Source: RGIG5612 sp963591145 (lineage in GTDB: Bacteria; Bacillota; Clostridia; Lachnospirales; Lachnospiraceae). From it: DNA of 31,188 nt. The number at the start of each line of letters is the position of its first letter. The stretch's first letter is position 1. Position numbers and translations under genes: made by a program. The notes beneath the pieces are model-generated. The model saw nothing but the letters and a program-made list of their open reading frames with translations. It did not search any database and was not told where the DNA came from. This document shows positions 1 through 7,572 of the stretch, one piece after another. The stretch lies in NCBI GenBank assembly GCA_963591145.1, contig CAVARE010000025.1:1-31188 (forward strand), read 5' to 3'.

Positions 1-321
1 CTAAGGGTTCGAGGGTATCATGTGGATGTCGGTGTGGTGGAATATTATGAAACCAAGGCCGACGGGAAACGGGGAAAGAAGCAGTTGGAGGTGGATTTCG
101 TTGCCACAAAGGGAAGCGAGAAGTATTATATTCAATCTGCTTTTGCGCTTCCGACCACAGATAAAGTAAATCAGGAACAACGAGGACTTTTAAGTATTCC
201 AGATTTCTTCAGAAAAATCGTTGTTGTTGGGGATAATATTAAAGTGCGCCGCGATGAAAATGGAATTATTACAATCGGACTGAGGAATTTTCTGTTGGAC
301 GAAAATAGTCTGAAACTGTAA
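1..321 (+). CDS. C-terminal end of a DUF4143-type AAA ATPase (partial)
   Basis: The open frame runs in from the left edge without a start and ends at TAA, leaving 106 residues. The visible part (RGYHVDVGVVEYYE, then EVDFVATKGSEKYYIQSAF, then IPDFFRKIVVVGD) matches the C-terminal nuclease-like DUF4143 region of a widespread bacterial AAA ATPase family. In that family an N-terminal P-loop domain precedes DUF4143; here it lies outside the window. The E-x-DFVA and Y-x-QSA pattern recalls the E-x-D and QxK-type core of restriction-endonuclease-like folds, but catalysis is not established for the family. Copies are common and often strain-variable in gut Bacillota. The family call is good; a cellular role cannot be given. 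Confidence 0.72.
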   Translation, partial: LRVRGYHVDVGVVEYYETKADGKRGKKQLEVDFVATKGSEKYYIQSAFALPTTDKVNQEQRGLLSIPDFFRKIVVVGDNIKVRRDENGIITIGLRNFLLDENSLKL

Positions 322-388
322 TTGTGTTTGATCTTGCTAACAAAGACTTGTATGCGACATCGACCCATTTTCCCGTTGCTCGCTGGAT

Positions 389-1144
389 TCAAATGTAGAC
401 ATCAATGCTAACCTTACATCTTCCTTTGCCTGTCATGCCGTCCATTCCGGCATATATAAATTTGCCAAAGCCCCGGACAGAGATCCGCGAGTCGGGCTTG
501 GGTGCATAACTGGTGTTCTCACATTGAAGACCGTTTACGAAGATCTTCTTGGACTTGAACAGTTCTTGAGCCTGGCTTCGCGACAGGTTATACAGCTTCG
601 AGATGACCGCATCAAGGCGCTCCGAGGAAACTATCAGCTGACGTCTGTCAAGGCGCGGGGCTATGGCCTCTGGAAGAGAGTCAGCAATATCAACCTTGAC
701 AGACGTATGACGTATCTGGACTAATTTTTCCTTGATATATTCAGCGATATGATCGAGACAGAATATGTAAGCCGTCTTATCAGCAATGATAATATCTCCC
801 AGGAGCTCCCGCTCGATTCCGAGGCTCATGAGCGCTCCCAGATAATCACGGTGTCCTAAGTCCTCACCGAATTTCTTCATCAATGGCTGCACCATCAGGT
901 ACGAAATAGGAAACGTCTGGTCATATCCGAGGTCAGACTCGCGGCCGAATCTTATAACGCATCGCTCAGCCGTTTCAATTCCGCCCGATACCGTAATCCC
1001 AGCATAGCTTAACTCCCTCTCGATACTCATAAATTCTGCGATCTCAGACTCCGAGAGGAAGCTAGAAAATGTATACATATTATTGTTATAAGATCTCTCT
1101 GCCAGGTCCCGCAGATGATTTAGAAGAATATCGGTGCTGTTCAT
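389..1144 (-). CDS. ylmH: YlmH-like S4-domain RNA-binding protein
   Basis: This 251-residue protein has the YlmH layout: an N-terminal helical segment, a middle domain with a YLGALMSLGIERELLGDI block, and a C-terminal S4 RNA-binding domain from about residue 178 to 235 (SERLDAVISKLYNLSRSQAQELF, then KKIFVNG). It ends in a basic strand, GRCKVSIDVYI. YlmH proteins bind ribosomal or tRNA-like RNA; in Bacillus subtilis the protein is linked to rescue of stalled 50S-peptidyl-tRNA complexes and its gene lies in a cell-division cluster. Here it follows proC on the minus strand, 18 nt after that gene's stop, so the two are probably cotranscribed. No Shine-Dalgarno sequence is visible upstream of its ATG, which suggests coupling or weak initiation. 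Confidence 0.85.
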   Translation of the reverse strand: MNSTDILLNHLRDLAERSYNNNMYTFSSFLSESEIAEFMSIERELSYAGITVSGGIETAERCVIRFGRESDLGYDQTFPISYLMVQPLMKKFGEDLGHRDYLGALMSLGIERELLGDIIIADKTAYIFCLDHIAEYIKEKLVQIRHTSVKVDIADSLPEAIAPRLDRRQLIVSSERLDAVISKLYNLSRSQAQELFKSKKIFVNGLQCENTSYAPKPDSRISVRGFGKFIYAGMDGMTGKGRCKVSIDVYI

Positions 1145-1162
1145 AATTTGTATGATAGGTGA

Positions 1163-1978
1163 TTATTTGCCCAGCTTGCAATTTTTCTCAGTGGATTTAA
1201 CGATTGACTGGGCGGCTGCATATCGGAAGCCGTTAGCCTCAAGGGCAGAAACTCCGGCGATGGTGGAGCCTCCAGGAGAGCAGACATCATCTTTTAGCTG
1301 CTCAGGATGCTTGCCAGATTCAAGAACCATGGTAGCAGATCCCATGACCGTCTGCGCAGCCAGCTTGATTGCCAGATTACGTGGAACTCCCACCTCCACA
1401 GCGCCGTCTGCCAATGCCTCTATGAACATATAAACATAGGCAGGAGCGCAGCCACTGATGCTTGATGTTATGTCGAATTTGGCTTCGGCGATATGCTCGA
1501 AGCTTCCAGCGTGAGACATAATCTGAAGAAATTCCTGAACGATATCTTCTGGCACATCATCGTCATATGTATATAGAGTAGTGCCTTTGCCGATGGCAAC
1601 AGGAGTGTTAGGCATAAGTCTTATGACAGGATAAGCATTTGCGATGCATTGACTGATAGTGTCGATCGTAACACCGGCTGCTATTGTAACGACAACATGC
1701 TGGATGCCACTTGCCTTATGCTCCGCCAGAACAGGCGCGATGGAAGCCGCTGCATTTCTAATCACGTTCGGCTTAACCGCCAGCACGATATATTCGGCTT
1801 CCCGGGCGAGCTGAGCTTCGTTTTCAGCAATAGTACATCCAGTATCCTGAACGAGCGTATCCATCTTGCTCTGATTATGATCGAATATAAGAATCTCGCT
1901 GCCGCCGATTTCTCTGGCAGCTGCCATCACCAGGGCAGAGCCCATGTTGCCCGCTCCTATAAATCCTAACTTATACAT
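1163..1978 (-). CDS. proC: Pyrroline-5-carboxylate reductase
   Basis: The enzyme reduces 1-pyrroline-5-carboxylate to proline with NAD(P)H, the last step of proline synthesis, in the cytosol. The N-terminus has the Rossmann signature GFIGAGNMGSAL. LAVKPN follows, then RLMPNTPVAIGKG. The C-terminal dimerisation domain carries SGCAPAYVYMFIEALADGAV and the family signature DDVCSPGGSTIAGVSALE. The open frame could begin 22 codons earlier at a TTG, but the ATG at 1978 is preceded by a GGAGG motif at good spacing and gives 271 residues, the usual size. ylmH follows directly. In B. subtilis proline genes are controlled by proline T-boxes; none is evident in the short leader here. Confidence 0.95.
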   Translation of the reverse strand: MYKLGFIGAGNMGSALVMAAAREIGGSEILIFDHNQSKMDTLVQDTGCTIAENEAQLAREAEYIVLAVKPNVIRNAAASIAPVLAEHKASGIQHVVVTIAAGVTIDTISQCIANAYPVIRLMPNTPVAIGKGTTLYTYDDDVPEDIVQEFLQIMSHAGSFEHIAEAKFDITSSISGCAPAYVYMFIEALADGAVEVGVPRNLAIKLAAQTVMGSATMVLESGKHPEQLKDDVCSPGGSTIAGVSALEANGFRYAAAQSIVKSTEKNCKLGK

Positions 1979-2033
1979 AAGAAAACCTCCATGATCATTG
2001 GCCGCAGCACCACCGCTGCGATGTATTAAAGAG

Positions 2034-2061
2034 ATAATACTCAATATGGCCTAAGTGTCAA
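2034..2061 (-). promoter_or_regulatory. Probable proC-ylmH promoter
   Basis: On the minus strand a perfect TTGACA (2061-2056) is followed after 16 nt by TATTAT (2039-2034), five of six matches to the -10 consensus. Transcription would start about 50 nt upstream of the proC ATG. It abuts the putative terminator of the response regulator gene, which separates the two minus-strand units. Confidence 0.6.
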
Positions 2062-2093
2062 TAAAAACAAGAATTGTTAAACATCTGCTTGTT
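2061..2093 (-). terminator. Probable terminator after the response regulator gene
   Basis: Read on the minus strand, AACAAG (2093-2088) pairs with CTTGTT (2071-2066) across a 16-nt loop, followed by TTTAT. The stem is short, so this is a moderate prediction. It lies 15 nt beyond the response regulator stop codon. Confidence 0.45.
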
Positions 2094-2107
2094 CCATTGG
2101 CAGTCAG

Positions 2108-2914
2108 TTATCCTCGTGACAGGTAAGCCCTGGCGGTCTCAGCCCAATGATATTCTCCCATATATTCGCCGTGAAATAGCTCCTTGTGTCCATCAAGACA
2201 ATTGTAATAGTCACAGACGAAGGCATTTGTATCAATGCGGAGGCTGCCATAACGGGATTCAACTATGTCTTCAAGATTGTATTCTGCCAGCGTTTTCCTA
2301 AGCCTGTGAAGTATTGTACGAAGATAATTTTTTGCAGAAGCCTCATCAATATTTTCAAAAAGACAATATGTGATCTTGTCATTTGATACCCAGTTGCCGC
2401 GGTTGTGAACAAGCAGTGCCAGGAGCTCCTTGGCAGTTTTGTTTTTGAAGAATACAGGGTTTCCGTTAATAATTAACTCAAAATCCGGGAAGCATTGCAT
2501 AAACGGCTTGGATGAATCGATCAGCCTGTCATTTGCGGGTGGAATCTGCAGCTTATTGCATTTTTCGATTGCTTCATAAATTTTAGAAGCAGAGAATGGT
2601 TTTAAAATGTAACCGATTGCGTTAATATCCCATGCAAACAGTGAATATTGCGGAAATGCTGTGGTAAATACAATATATGGAGCTGGATCAAGGTCACTTA
2701 CAAGCTTTCTGGCGAGTTCTTCCCCAGTCATTTTAGGCATTTGAATATCCAAAAAGATCAAATCAACGGGTTCTGTGAGCAGGTAGTGATAAGCATCCTC
2801 TGAATCATTAAATACAATAATTTCATCGGCGCTGGAAAAATTTTTATATTTCTCGATTATTCTTTTTAAAAGACTGGATGCATGTATTTCGTCGTCAATA
2901 ATTACGTATCTCAT
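2108..2914 (-). CDS. SAPR-family response regulator (REC, winged helix, short BTAD)
   Basis: Using the ATG at 2914, which has GGAG six bases upstream, the protein is 268 residues. An ATG four codons earlier lacks a spaced ribosome site. Residues 1-118 form a receiver domain with acidic DDE at 7-9, phospho-acceptor D56 in FLDIQMP, TT at 84-85 and K105 in LKPF. Residues 140-228 form an OmpR/SARP-like winged helix (KTAKELLALLVHNRG, then YLRTILHRLRKTL). The tail from about 229 (FHGEYMGEYHWAE) matches the start of the bacterial transcriptional activation domain but stops early. SAPR/SARP proteins bind direct repeats next to the -10 element. The gene lies 69 nt after the kinase gene, its likely partner. 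A matching repeat array sits upstream of the divergent glycosidase gene. Confidence 0.85.
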   Translation of the reverse strand: MRYVIIDDEIHASSLLKRIIEKYKNFSSADEIIVFNDSEDAYHYLLTEPVDLIFLDIQMPKMTGEELARKLVSDLDPAPYIVFTTAFPQYSLFAWDINAIGYILKPFSASKIYEAIEKCNKLQIPPANDRLIDSSKPFMQCFPDFELIINGNPVFFKNKTAKELLALLVHNRGNWVSNDKITYCLFENIDEASAKNYLRTILHRLRKTLAEYNLEDIVESRYGSLRIDTNAFVCDYYNCLDGHKELFHGEYMGEYHWAETARAYLSRG

Positions 2915-2929
2915 ATTAATCTCCATTCC

Positions 2930-2949
2930 GCCGCTTTTCGGTTAGCGGC
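2930..2949 (-). promoter_or_regulatory. Hairpin between kinase and regulator genes
   Basis: GCCGC (2930-2934) and GCGGC (2945-2949) can pair around a 10-nt loop in the 69-nt gap between the kinase stop and the regulator ATG, just upstream of the regulator's ribosome site. It could tune regulator translation or mark RNA processing. No T-run follows, so it is not an obvious terminator. Confidence 0.35.
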
Positions 2950-2983
2950 ATAATTGGCAGTGAATGGTTTGCATTTCTTTACA

Positions 2984-4945
2984 TTATTGCTCCGCATTTC
3001 TACGTGCTTTCTCTGGAATTAAAATCTCAACTATAGTATCTGGATTATCATCGTCAAAGTTGATATTTACTGTTCCTTTTAGCAAAATGAGCAGCCTGGC
3101 CTGGATATTGTCAATGCTGTGGTTCGGCTTAAGAAGATCCCGTCTAATCTTCTTGCCAGTGTTTCTAATGATAATGTGAATTGAGCCATCTGATCGGAAT
3201 ACATTTAAGAATATCTTGCCGCTATTATTTTCTTTCATTATTCCGTGCTTAACCGCATTTTCAACGAATGGCTGCACTGAGAGGGGCGGGACGTAGAAAT
3301 TCGTATCACCTATATTCTCAACAAATTCAATGGAATTATGATATCTTGCATTTTGAATATACATAAAGTTATGTATGTGGTCCAGTTCCTTAGAAAAGGG
3401 AATCAGATCATCATAGTTCATAAAGTCGAGATTGTTTCTCAGATATTGAGAAAAGGCCACAATTAGTTCCGCTGCCTGATCAGGGTCAGAGTAACATAGT
3501 TCCTGGATAGTTGTCAGCGTATTGTACAGAAAATGCGGCTGAATCTGACTTGACAGCATGGCTGCCTGAACCTTGGATGATTGTTTCTCTAATTCCAACA
3601 GCTCGGTTGTTCTCTGAAGAACCTGAGTCTGATACATCTTATTATTTATATAGATAAGAATGATATATATGATGATGGCTACCGGCTGCATGAGCATAAA
3701 CAGATTCCAAAAGCCGAAGTGATCATGGACGATAGTGGCGCCTAATCCTGTTAACATCAGGATAAAGCCGATGTTTGAGCGGTTATATGAGGCGGAGACT
3801 CTATTTGCCAATATTACAATTGAAATAATGAGAAATGCAATAATAGCGGCTACAAGAAAATCACTTGCAGCGGCAAGAAATGTAACTGGCAATATTGTAA
3901 GCTCAAGACATTCGATAATTACAACTGCGATACATGCAATGATGCATACCTTAGGCATTACGCAGGACAATTTGCAATCGGAGGCACTGCGCAAAATGAA
4001 GGCTTCGATGATCAGCGCTGCTAATACAAAAGCCTTGATAATATGCGGTATAAAATGCTGCGGTATAACCGAATTTACAGCATCCTGAAATCCTGTCGCC
4101 CATAGATTGCTGACCAGAAATATGGTTGTAAATACCAGGCCGAGGTAAAAAGGCAGCCGGAATTTCTTCGTATTTATCGAAAATATAAGAACCATCATCA
4201 AGATAAATGCAGTGAATAATATGCCATACAGAATGAATAGCGTATTCCTGTAATTATCCATATCGATCATCGCGTGTCCTTTATATGATAGCCGCGGACA
4301 GATATTCAGAAGCTGGGTGGTGCCTGTGGTCTGAATGACGATTTCTATGGTTCCAGAGTCGGGGATAGGCAGGTAAAAAGAAGGGTATCCATATGGAATC
4401 ATCATAGCGGAGCAAAGTTTTCCGTTTATGAAAACATTAAAATCTCCGCTTATGGTACCGGTTAAGGCTAAGGTCATATCAAAATTTTCAACGGGAGTAA
4501 GATTCGTTATTACCATGCGATATGAATTTGGCTGATCCGAATTTTGCTTATAGGATGAATTAAAACTGAATTCAGGTAAGTAAATATATTCCTTAGAACT
4601 GTCCATTGAGTTGTCGTGCAGGTAAATATCATTGAGGCTTTTTTGGTTTTGCTTAATATAATTCGTAAGCTTATAGTCAAATTCGGATGTGGCTGAGCTT
4701 AATTTAAAGGCGGACATGAAGTCAGAGTCAGGGTTTAACTTGTAATACAGTTGATCCGGATAATATTCCCATTTGCCGGCAAGAAATAAATCCGTATCAT
4801 ACAAACTTAGCCCATCAGGAGCTTTATATTCTCCCGGAGCAGGTTGATTTGCACTAAATCCCTCCGAATAAGAAACGTTGGTATAGATATCGGCACTCAA
4901 AATAAAAACACATAAGATGATAATAAGTAAAATTGCTTTTTTCAT
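2984..4945 (-). CDS. LytS-type membrane sensor histidine kinase
   Basis: This 653-residue protein begins with a signal or anchor segment (residues 1-20) and an extracytoplasmic region to about 228. About seven membrane segments follow between 232 and 436, then a short coiled coil (438-462), a His_kinase domain with H471 in QIQPHFLYNTL, and a HATPase domain with the N box FVENAVKHG (N563). The layout resembles 7TM-DISM-type kinases that sense small molecules or cell-wall state. Downstream ATP-lid motifs are poorly conserved: NTGKK near 595-599 replaces the usual D-x-G-x-G, and the second glycine motif is replaced by HSIDN. GGGAGG lies seven bases upstream of the ATG at 4945. It precedes the response regulator gene on the same strand and probably phosphorylates its D56. 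Confidence 0.85.
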   Translation of the reverse strand: MKKAILLIIILCVFILSADIYTNVSYSEGFSANQPAPGEYKAPDGLSLYDTDLFLAGKWEYYPDQLYYKLNPDSDFMSAFKLSSATSEFDYKLTNYIKQNQKSLNDIYLHDNSMDSSKEYIYLPEFSFNSSYKQNSDQPNSYRMVITNLTPVENFDMTLALTGTISGDFNVFINGKLCSAMMIPYGYPSFYLPIPDSGTIEIVIQTTGTTQLLNICPRLSYKGHAMIDMDNYRNTLFILYGILFTAFILMMVLIFSINTKKFRLPFYLGLVFTTIFLVSNLWATGFQDAVNSVIPQHFIPHIIKAFVLAALIIEAFILRSASDCKLSCVMPKVCIIACIAVVIIECLELTILPVTFLAAASDFLVAAIIAFLIISIVILANRVSASYNRSNIGFILMLTGLGATIVHDHFGFWNLFMLMQPVAIIIYIILIYINNKMYQTQVLQRTTELLELEKQSSKVQAAMLSSQIQPHFLYNTLTTIQELCYSDPDQAAELIVAFSQYLRNNLDFMNYDDLIPFSKELDHIHNFMYIQNARYHNSIEFVENIGDTNFYVPPLSVQPFVENAVKHGIMKENNSGKIFLNVFRSDGSIHIIIRNTGKKIRRDLLKPNHSIDNIQARLLILLKGTVNINFDDDNPDTIVEILIPEKARRNAEQ

Positions 4946-4995
4946 AGTAACCCTCCCTAGAAAATATATATCATTCGCATACGAAAGTCATTAAT

Positions 4996-5051
4996 TGTAA
5001 CGATATTGTTACGGTTTGGCTACGAAGTTGCAACGGTGGGGAGCGTATAAT
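4996..5051 (+). promoter_or_regulatory. Activator-type promoter with four 11-bp direct repeats
   Basis: A TATAAT (5046-5051) lies 44 nt before the glycosidase ATG but has no good -35 box. Immediately upstream are four heptamers in exact 11-bp register: TGTAACG (4996), TGTTACG (5007), GGCTACG (5018) and TGCAACG (5029). The last ends 10 bp before the -10 box. SARP-type activators are known to bind heptameric direct repeats in 11-bp steps, with the nearest repeat a short fixed distance upstream of -10. The neighbouring response regulator is of that structural class, so it is the likely activator. A related GCATACG occurs at 4977, out of register. Confidence 0.6.
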
Positions 5052-5095
5052 AAATAACGAAGCGTATTATTCATGTAGAGCAAGGGAGGTAAAAC

Positions 5096-7333
5096 ATGAA
5101 ATTAAGAAGATTGACGGCAACATTATTGTCAGCTGTGATGGCGACTGGCGTCATGGTGGCAGCAAATTCCGGCTTTGTTTGGGGCGGAGAAACGGATTCA
5201 ACTGAGATAAGTGCTGAGATAGCGAGGACAGCTGATAATGTGCAAAATGACAGATGCTACATAAATGGCGATGAGGTAAGGGCGTATAAAACAGATGATG
5301 GAATATACGTATATGTTGAAGATCTTGTAGCTTATGGATTTACTGTTGTATCTGATGAAAGTAGTATAGATGTAGAATGGGCTGGAACGGATTATTATTT
5401 TGATGAAGCATTTTCGCCAGATACGGACGATGAGTCTATGCCGGATGGAATAGCACAGAAAACTGAGATTTCAGGAACCATAGCAGGGGAATCAGCAGAT
5501 ATTTATGTAATTGATGATAATATTGTAGTTCAAGCAGAAGACCTTGGTAGATTTGGATATGTTGAATATGATGACGAAAAAGGTATGATGAATATCTATG
5601 TTGAAGCAGCTGGATATTCTCAGAACGAAGAAGAATACAGAAATGTTGTCGTGGACGCATCTGATGTCACAGGTGAGATTAAGCAAATGAACGGCGGACA
5701 TTATGATCCTGAAGAGCCTGGAACGGAGACAAATGATAATTATGTATCAGCAGGTATTATAAGCGTAAGAACACATGACATTGACGGAACAGGAATTGAT
5801 GGAAGAGGCATCATTTATAATATAGTTCCAGGATACTTCGATTTGTATAGCGCACTTAAATACATTCCGACATTTATGGAGGAACTTACGACAGCTGCAG
5901 AGGAGGCTGGCAAAACAGAAGGTAATAGTGAAATGCCTGACGAAGACTGGCTGGCAGATGCAAGATTGACAGATACAGAAGCAAATGAATATACGGGAGA
6001 ACCGGCAGATCTGGCTAGAACAAATAAAATTAATGAGATAATTGAAAATGATGCATATGCATATTCAATGGAGGCCATGGAGGCTTACATGGAAGAGTGT
6101 AGAAATGCATTAGATGGGATTGATGTAACAGATGAAAAATATTACGATTTTGAAGAGCTGGACAAGGTTATTGATAATATTCTTAGCCTTAATGCGACAG
6201 TTTTCTTCAGATTCGGTGCAAGCCAGAGTGATGAGATTGACAACACATTTCCAGAGCTGGGAACAGAGGAGTGGGAAACCTACAAAGAAAATCTTGCTAA
6301 GATTGCTGTCAGAATATGCGATCATTATATGTCTGGCTGGAATGGTGGCGAAAAATATGAGAATGTTCTTTCATATTTTGAAATATGGAATGAGCCAGAC
6401 CTTCTGGATTTCTGGCCAAATGAACCAGAACATTATTATGAAATGTATGAAGCGGTTACTAAAGCAGTCAAGGCTGCATATCCTGAACTGCCTGTTGGAG
6501 GACCAGCTATTACAACAGAAAATGATGATAGGGGCATAAAAGAGGGCTTCCTTAATTACGTTGTAGCGAATGACTGCCCACTTGATTTCTATTCATATCA
6601 CTTCTATCCAACTAATAATGTGGACGGATATGATTATACGAGATGGGCTCTTTACTTCAAAACTTTGCTGGCAGATTATGGATTTGATGATATTCCACTT
6701 GTTCTTTCAGAATATGGAACAGCCCTGTTTAGCCAATTCTCCGATTTTATCTACAGTGAAGGAAGAGACCGCATACATTTGCTTAATAACTGTATATATC
6801 TTCAGGATTCACCAGTAATTGCAGATTATGCATATGGAAGCGTAAGTGATGTGGAGTTTGGAAATTATGCTGCTTTTAAGACGATGGCACAGTTCTACGA
6901 AACACCTGAACGTCTTGCTGTATCAGGTTCTGATAAAAATGGATTTGCAGTTCTTGCTGGTAAGAGTGATGAAAAAATAAATATTGTTATCAGCAATTAT
7001 GAAATTCCAGCAGAGCAGATGCTTAGAAACTATGCGCCAGAAAATGAAAATCCTATGATGGATGGAAATAAATTCAGTATTCCTGGGGTTGCTAACTGGA
7101 CACTTCCTACAGCACGTGTATTGACATATGAGAATAATGCTGGATATAATCTCACAGTTAATAATATTCCATTTGACACAGATGAGGTTGTTGTAGAAAC
7201 ATACAAGGTTGATGCAGACAGTGTTCTTGAACTTGTCAATACTGTAACAACGACGGTAGTAGATGGAACGGTTGAAATATCTTCAGATCTCGCAACATAT
7301 ACGGCAGATTTGTTAGTTATTACAGCAAAGTAA
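5096..7333 (+). CDS. Secreted GH39-like glycoside hydrolase
   Basis: This 745-residue protein starts with a signal peptide (basic MKLRR, hydrophobic core to about residue 23). Residues 54-97 and 137-170 resemble copper-amine-oxidase N-terminal-like repeats (INGDEVRAY-type strands, YVYVEDL, VVQAEDL), often found on exported Bacillota proteins. A TIM-barrel hydrolase spans about 210-605. Its FEIWNEPDLLDFW block gives the likely acid/base E433, DFYSYHFYP lies near 497-505, and LVLSEYGTA gives the likely nucleophile E539, the clan GH-A arrangement. A beta-sandwich tail follows from about 610. No sortase motif or dockerin is seen. GGAGGT precedes the ATG. The substrate is unknown; GH39 members act on xylosides, iduronides and related glycans. 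The divergent two-component genes probably control it. Confidence 0.8.
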   Translation: MKLRRLTATLLSAVMATGVMVAANSGFVWGGETDSTEISAEIARTADNVQNDRCYINGDEVRAYKTDDGIYVYVEDLVAYGFTVVSDESSIDVEWAGTDYYFDEAFSPDTDDESMPDGIAQKTEISGTIAGESADIYVIDDNIVVQAEDLGRFGYVEYDDEKGMMNIYVEAAGYSQNEEEYRNVVVDASDVTGEIKQMNGGHYDPEEPGTETNDNYVSAGIISVRTHDIDGTGIDGRGIIYNIVPGYFDLYSALKYIPTFMEELTTAAEEAGKTEGNSEMPDEDWLADARLTDTEANEYTGEPADLARTNKINEIIENDAYAYSMEAMEAYMEECRNALDGIDVTDEKYYDFEELDKVIDNILSLNATVFFRFGASQSDEIDNTFPELGTEEWETYKENLAKIAVRICDHYMSGWNGGEKYENVLSYFEIWNEPDLLDFWPNEPEHYYEMYEAVTKAVKAAYPELPVGGPAITTENDDRGIKEGFLNYVVANDCPLDFYSYHFYPTNNVDGYDYTRWALYFKTLLADYGFDDIPLVLSEYGTALFSQFSDFIYSEGRDRIHLLNNCIYLQDSPVIADYAYGSVSDVEFGNYAAFKTMAQFYETPERLAVSGSDKNGFAVLAGKSDEKINIVISNYEIPAEQMLRNYAPENENPMMDGNKFSIPGVANWTLPTARVLTYENNAGYNLTVNNIPFDTDEVVVETYKVDADSVLELVNTVTTTVVDGTVEISSDLATYTADLLVITAK

Positions 7334-7442
7334 AATAGGCAACCGCAATCTGTTCTAGAGGGCTTTTATAGATTGTTGAAGCTTGCATAAATTTGGAATC
7401 ACAGGGATCTGGCATCTTAGGATAGCCAGGCTGGATTCTAAG

Positions 7443-7485
7443 AAAAATGGTGTGATCTCAGAAAAGGAGGTTGCACCATTTTTTT
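7443..7485 (+). terminator. Terminator after the glycosidase gene
   Basis: AAAAATGGTG (7443-7452) pairs perfectly with CACCATTTTT (7474-7483) around a 21-nt loop, and the T-run extends to 7485. It lies 110 nt beyond the stop codon. An additional CTTAG/CTAAG hairpin sits just upstream, around 7417-7442. Confidence 0.65.
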
Positions 7486-7528
7486 GACGCTTTTCTACAT
7501 CTTCTTGATTGTGAGGATTATGGTTTGA

Positions 7529-7537
7529 TGCTAAGAT
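7529..7537 (+). promoter_or_regulatory. Possible extended -10 for the HipA-like gene
   Basis: TGCTAAGAT forms an extended -10 (TGn plus five of six matches) 35 nt upstream of the start codon. No convincing -35 box is spaced correctly, so this is tentative. Confidence 0.25.
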
Positions 7538-7572
7538 AAAACCAAAATGCACACAGCAGGAGTAACACAGAG

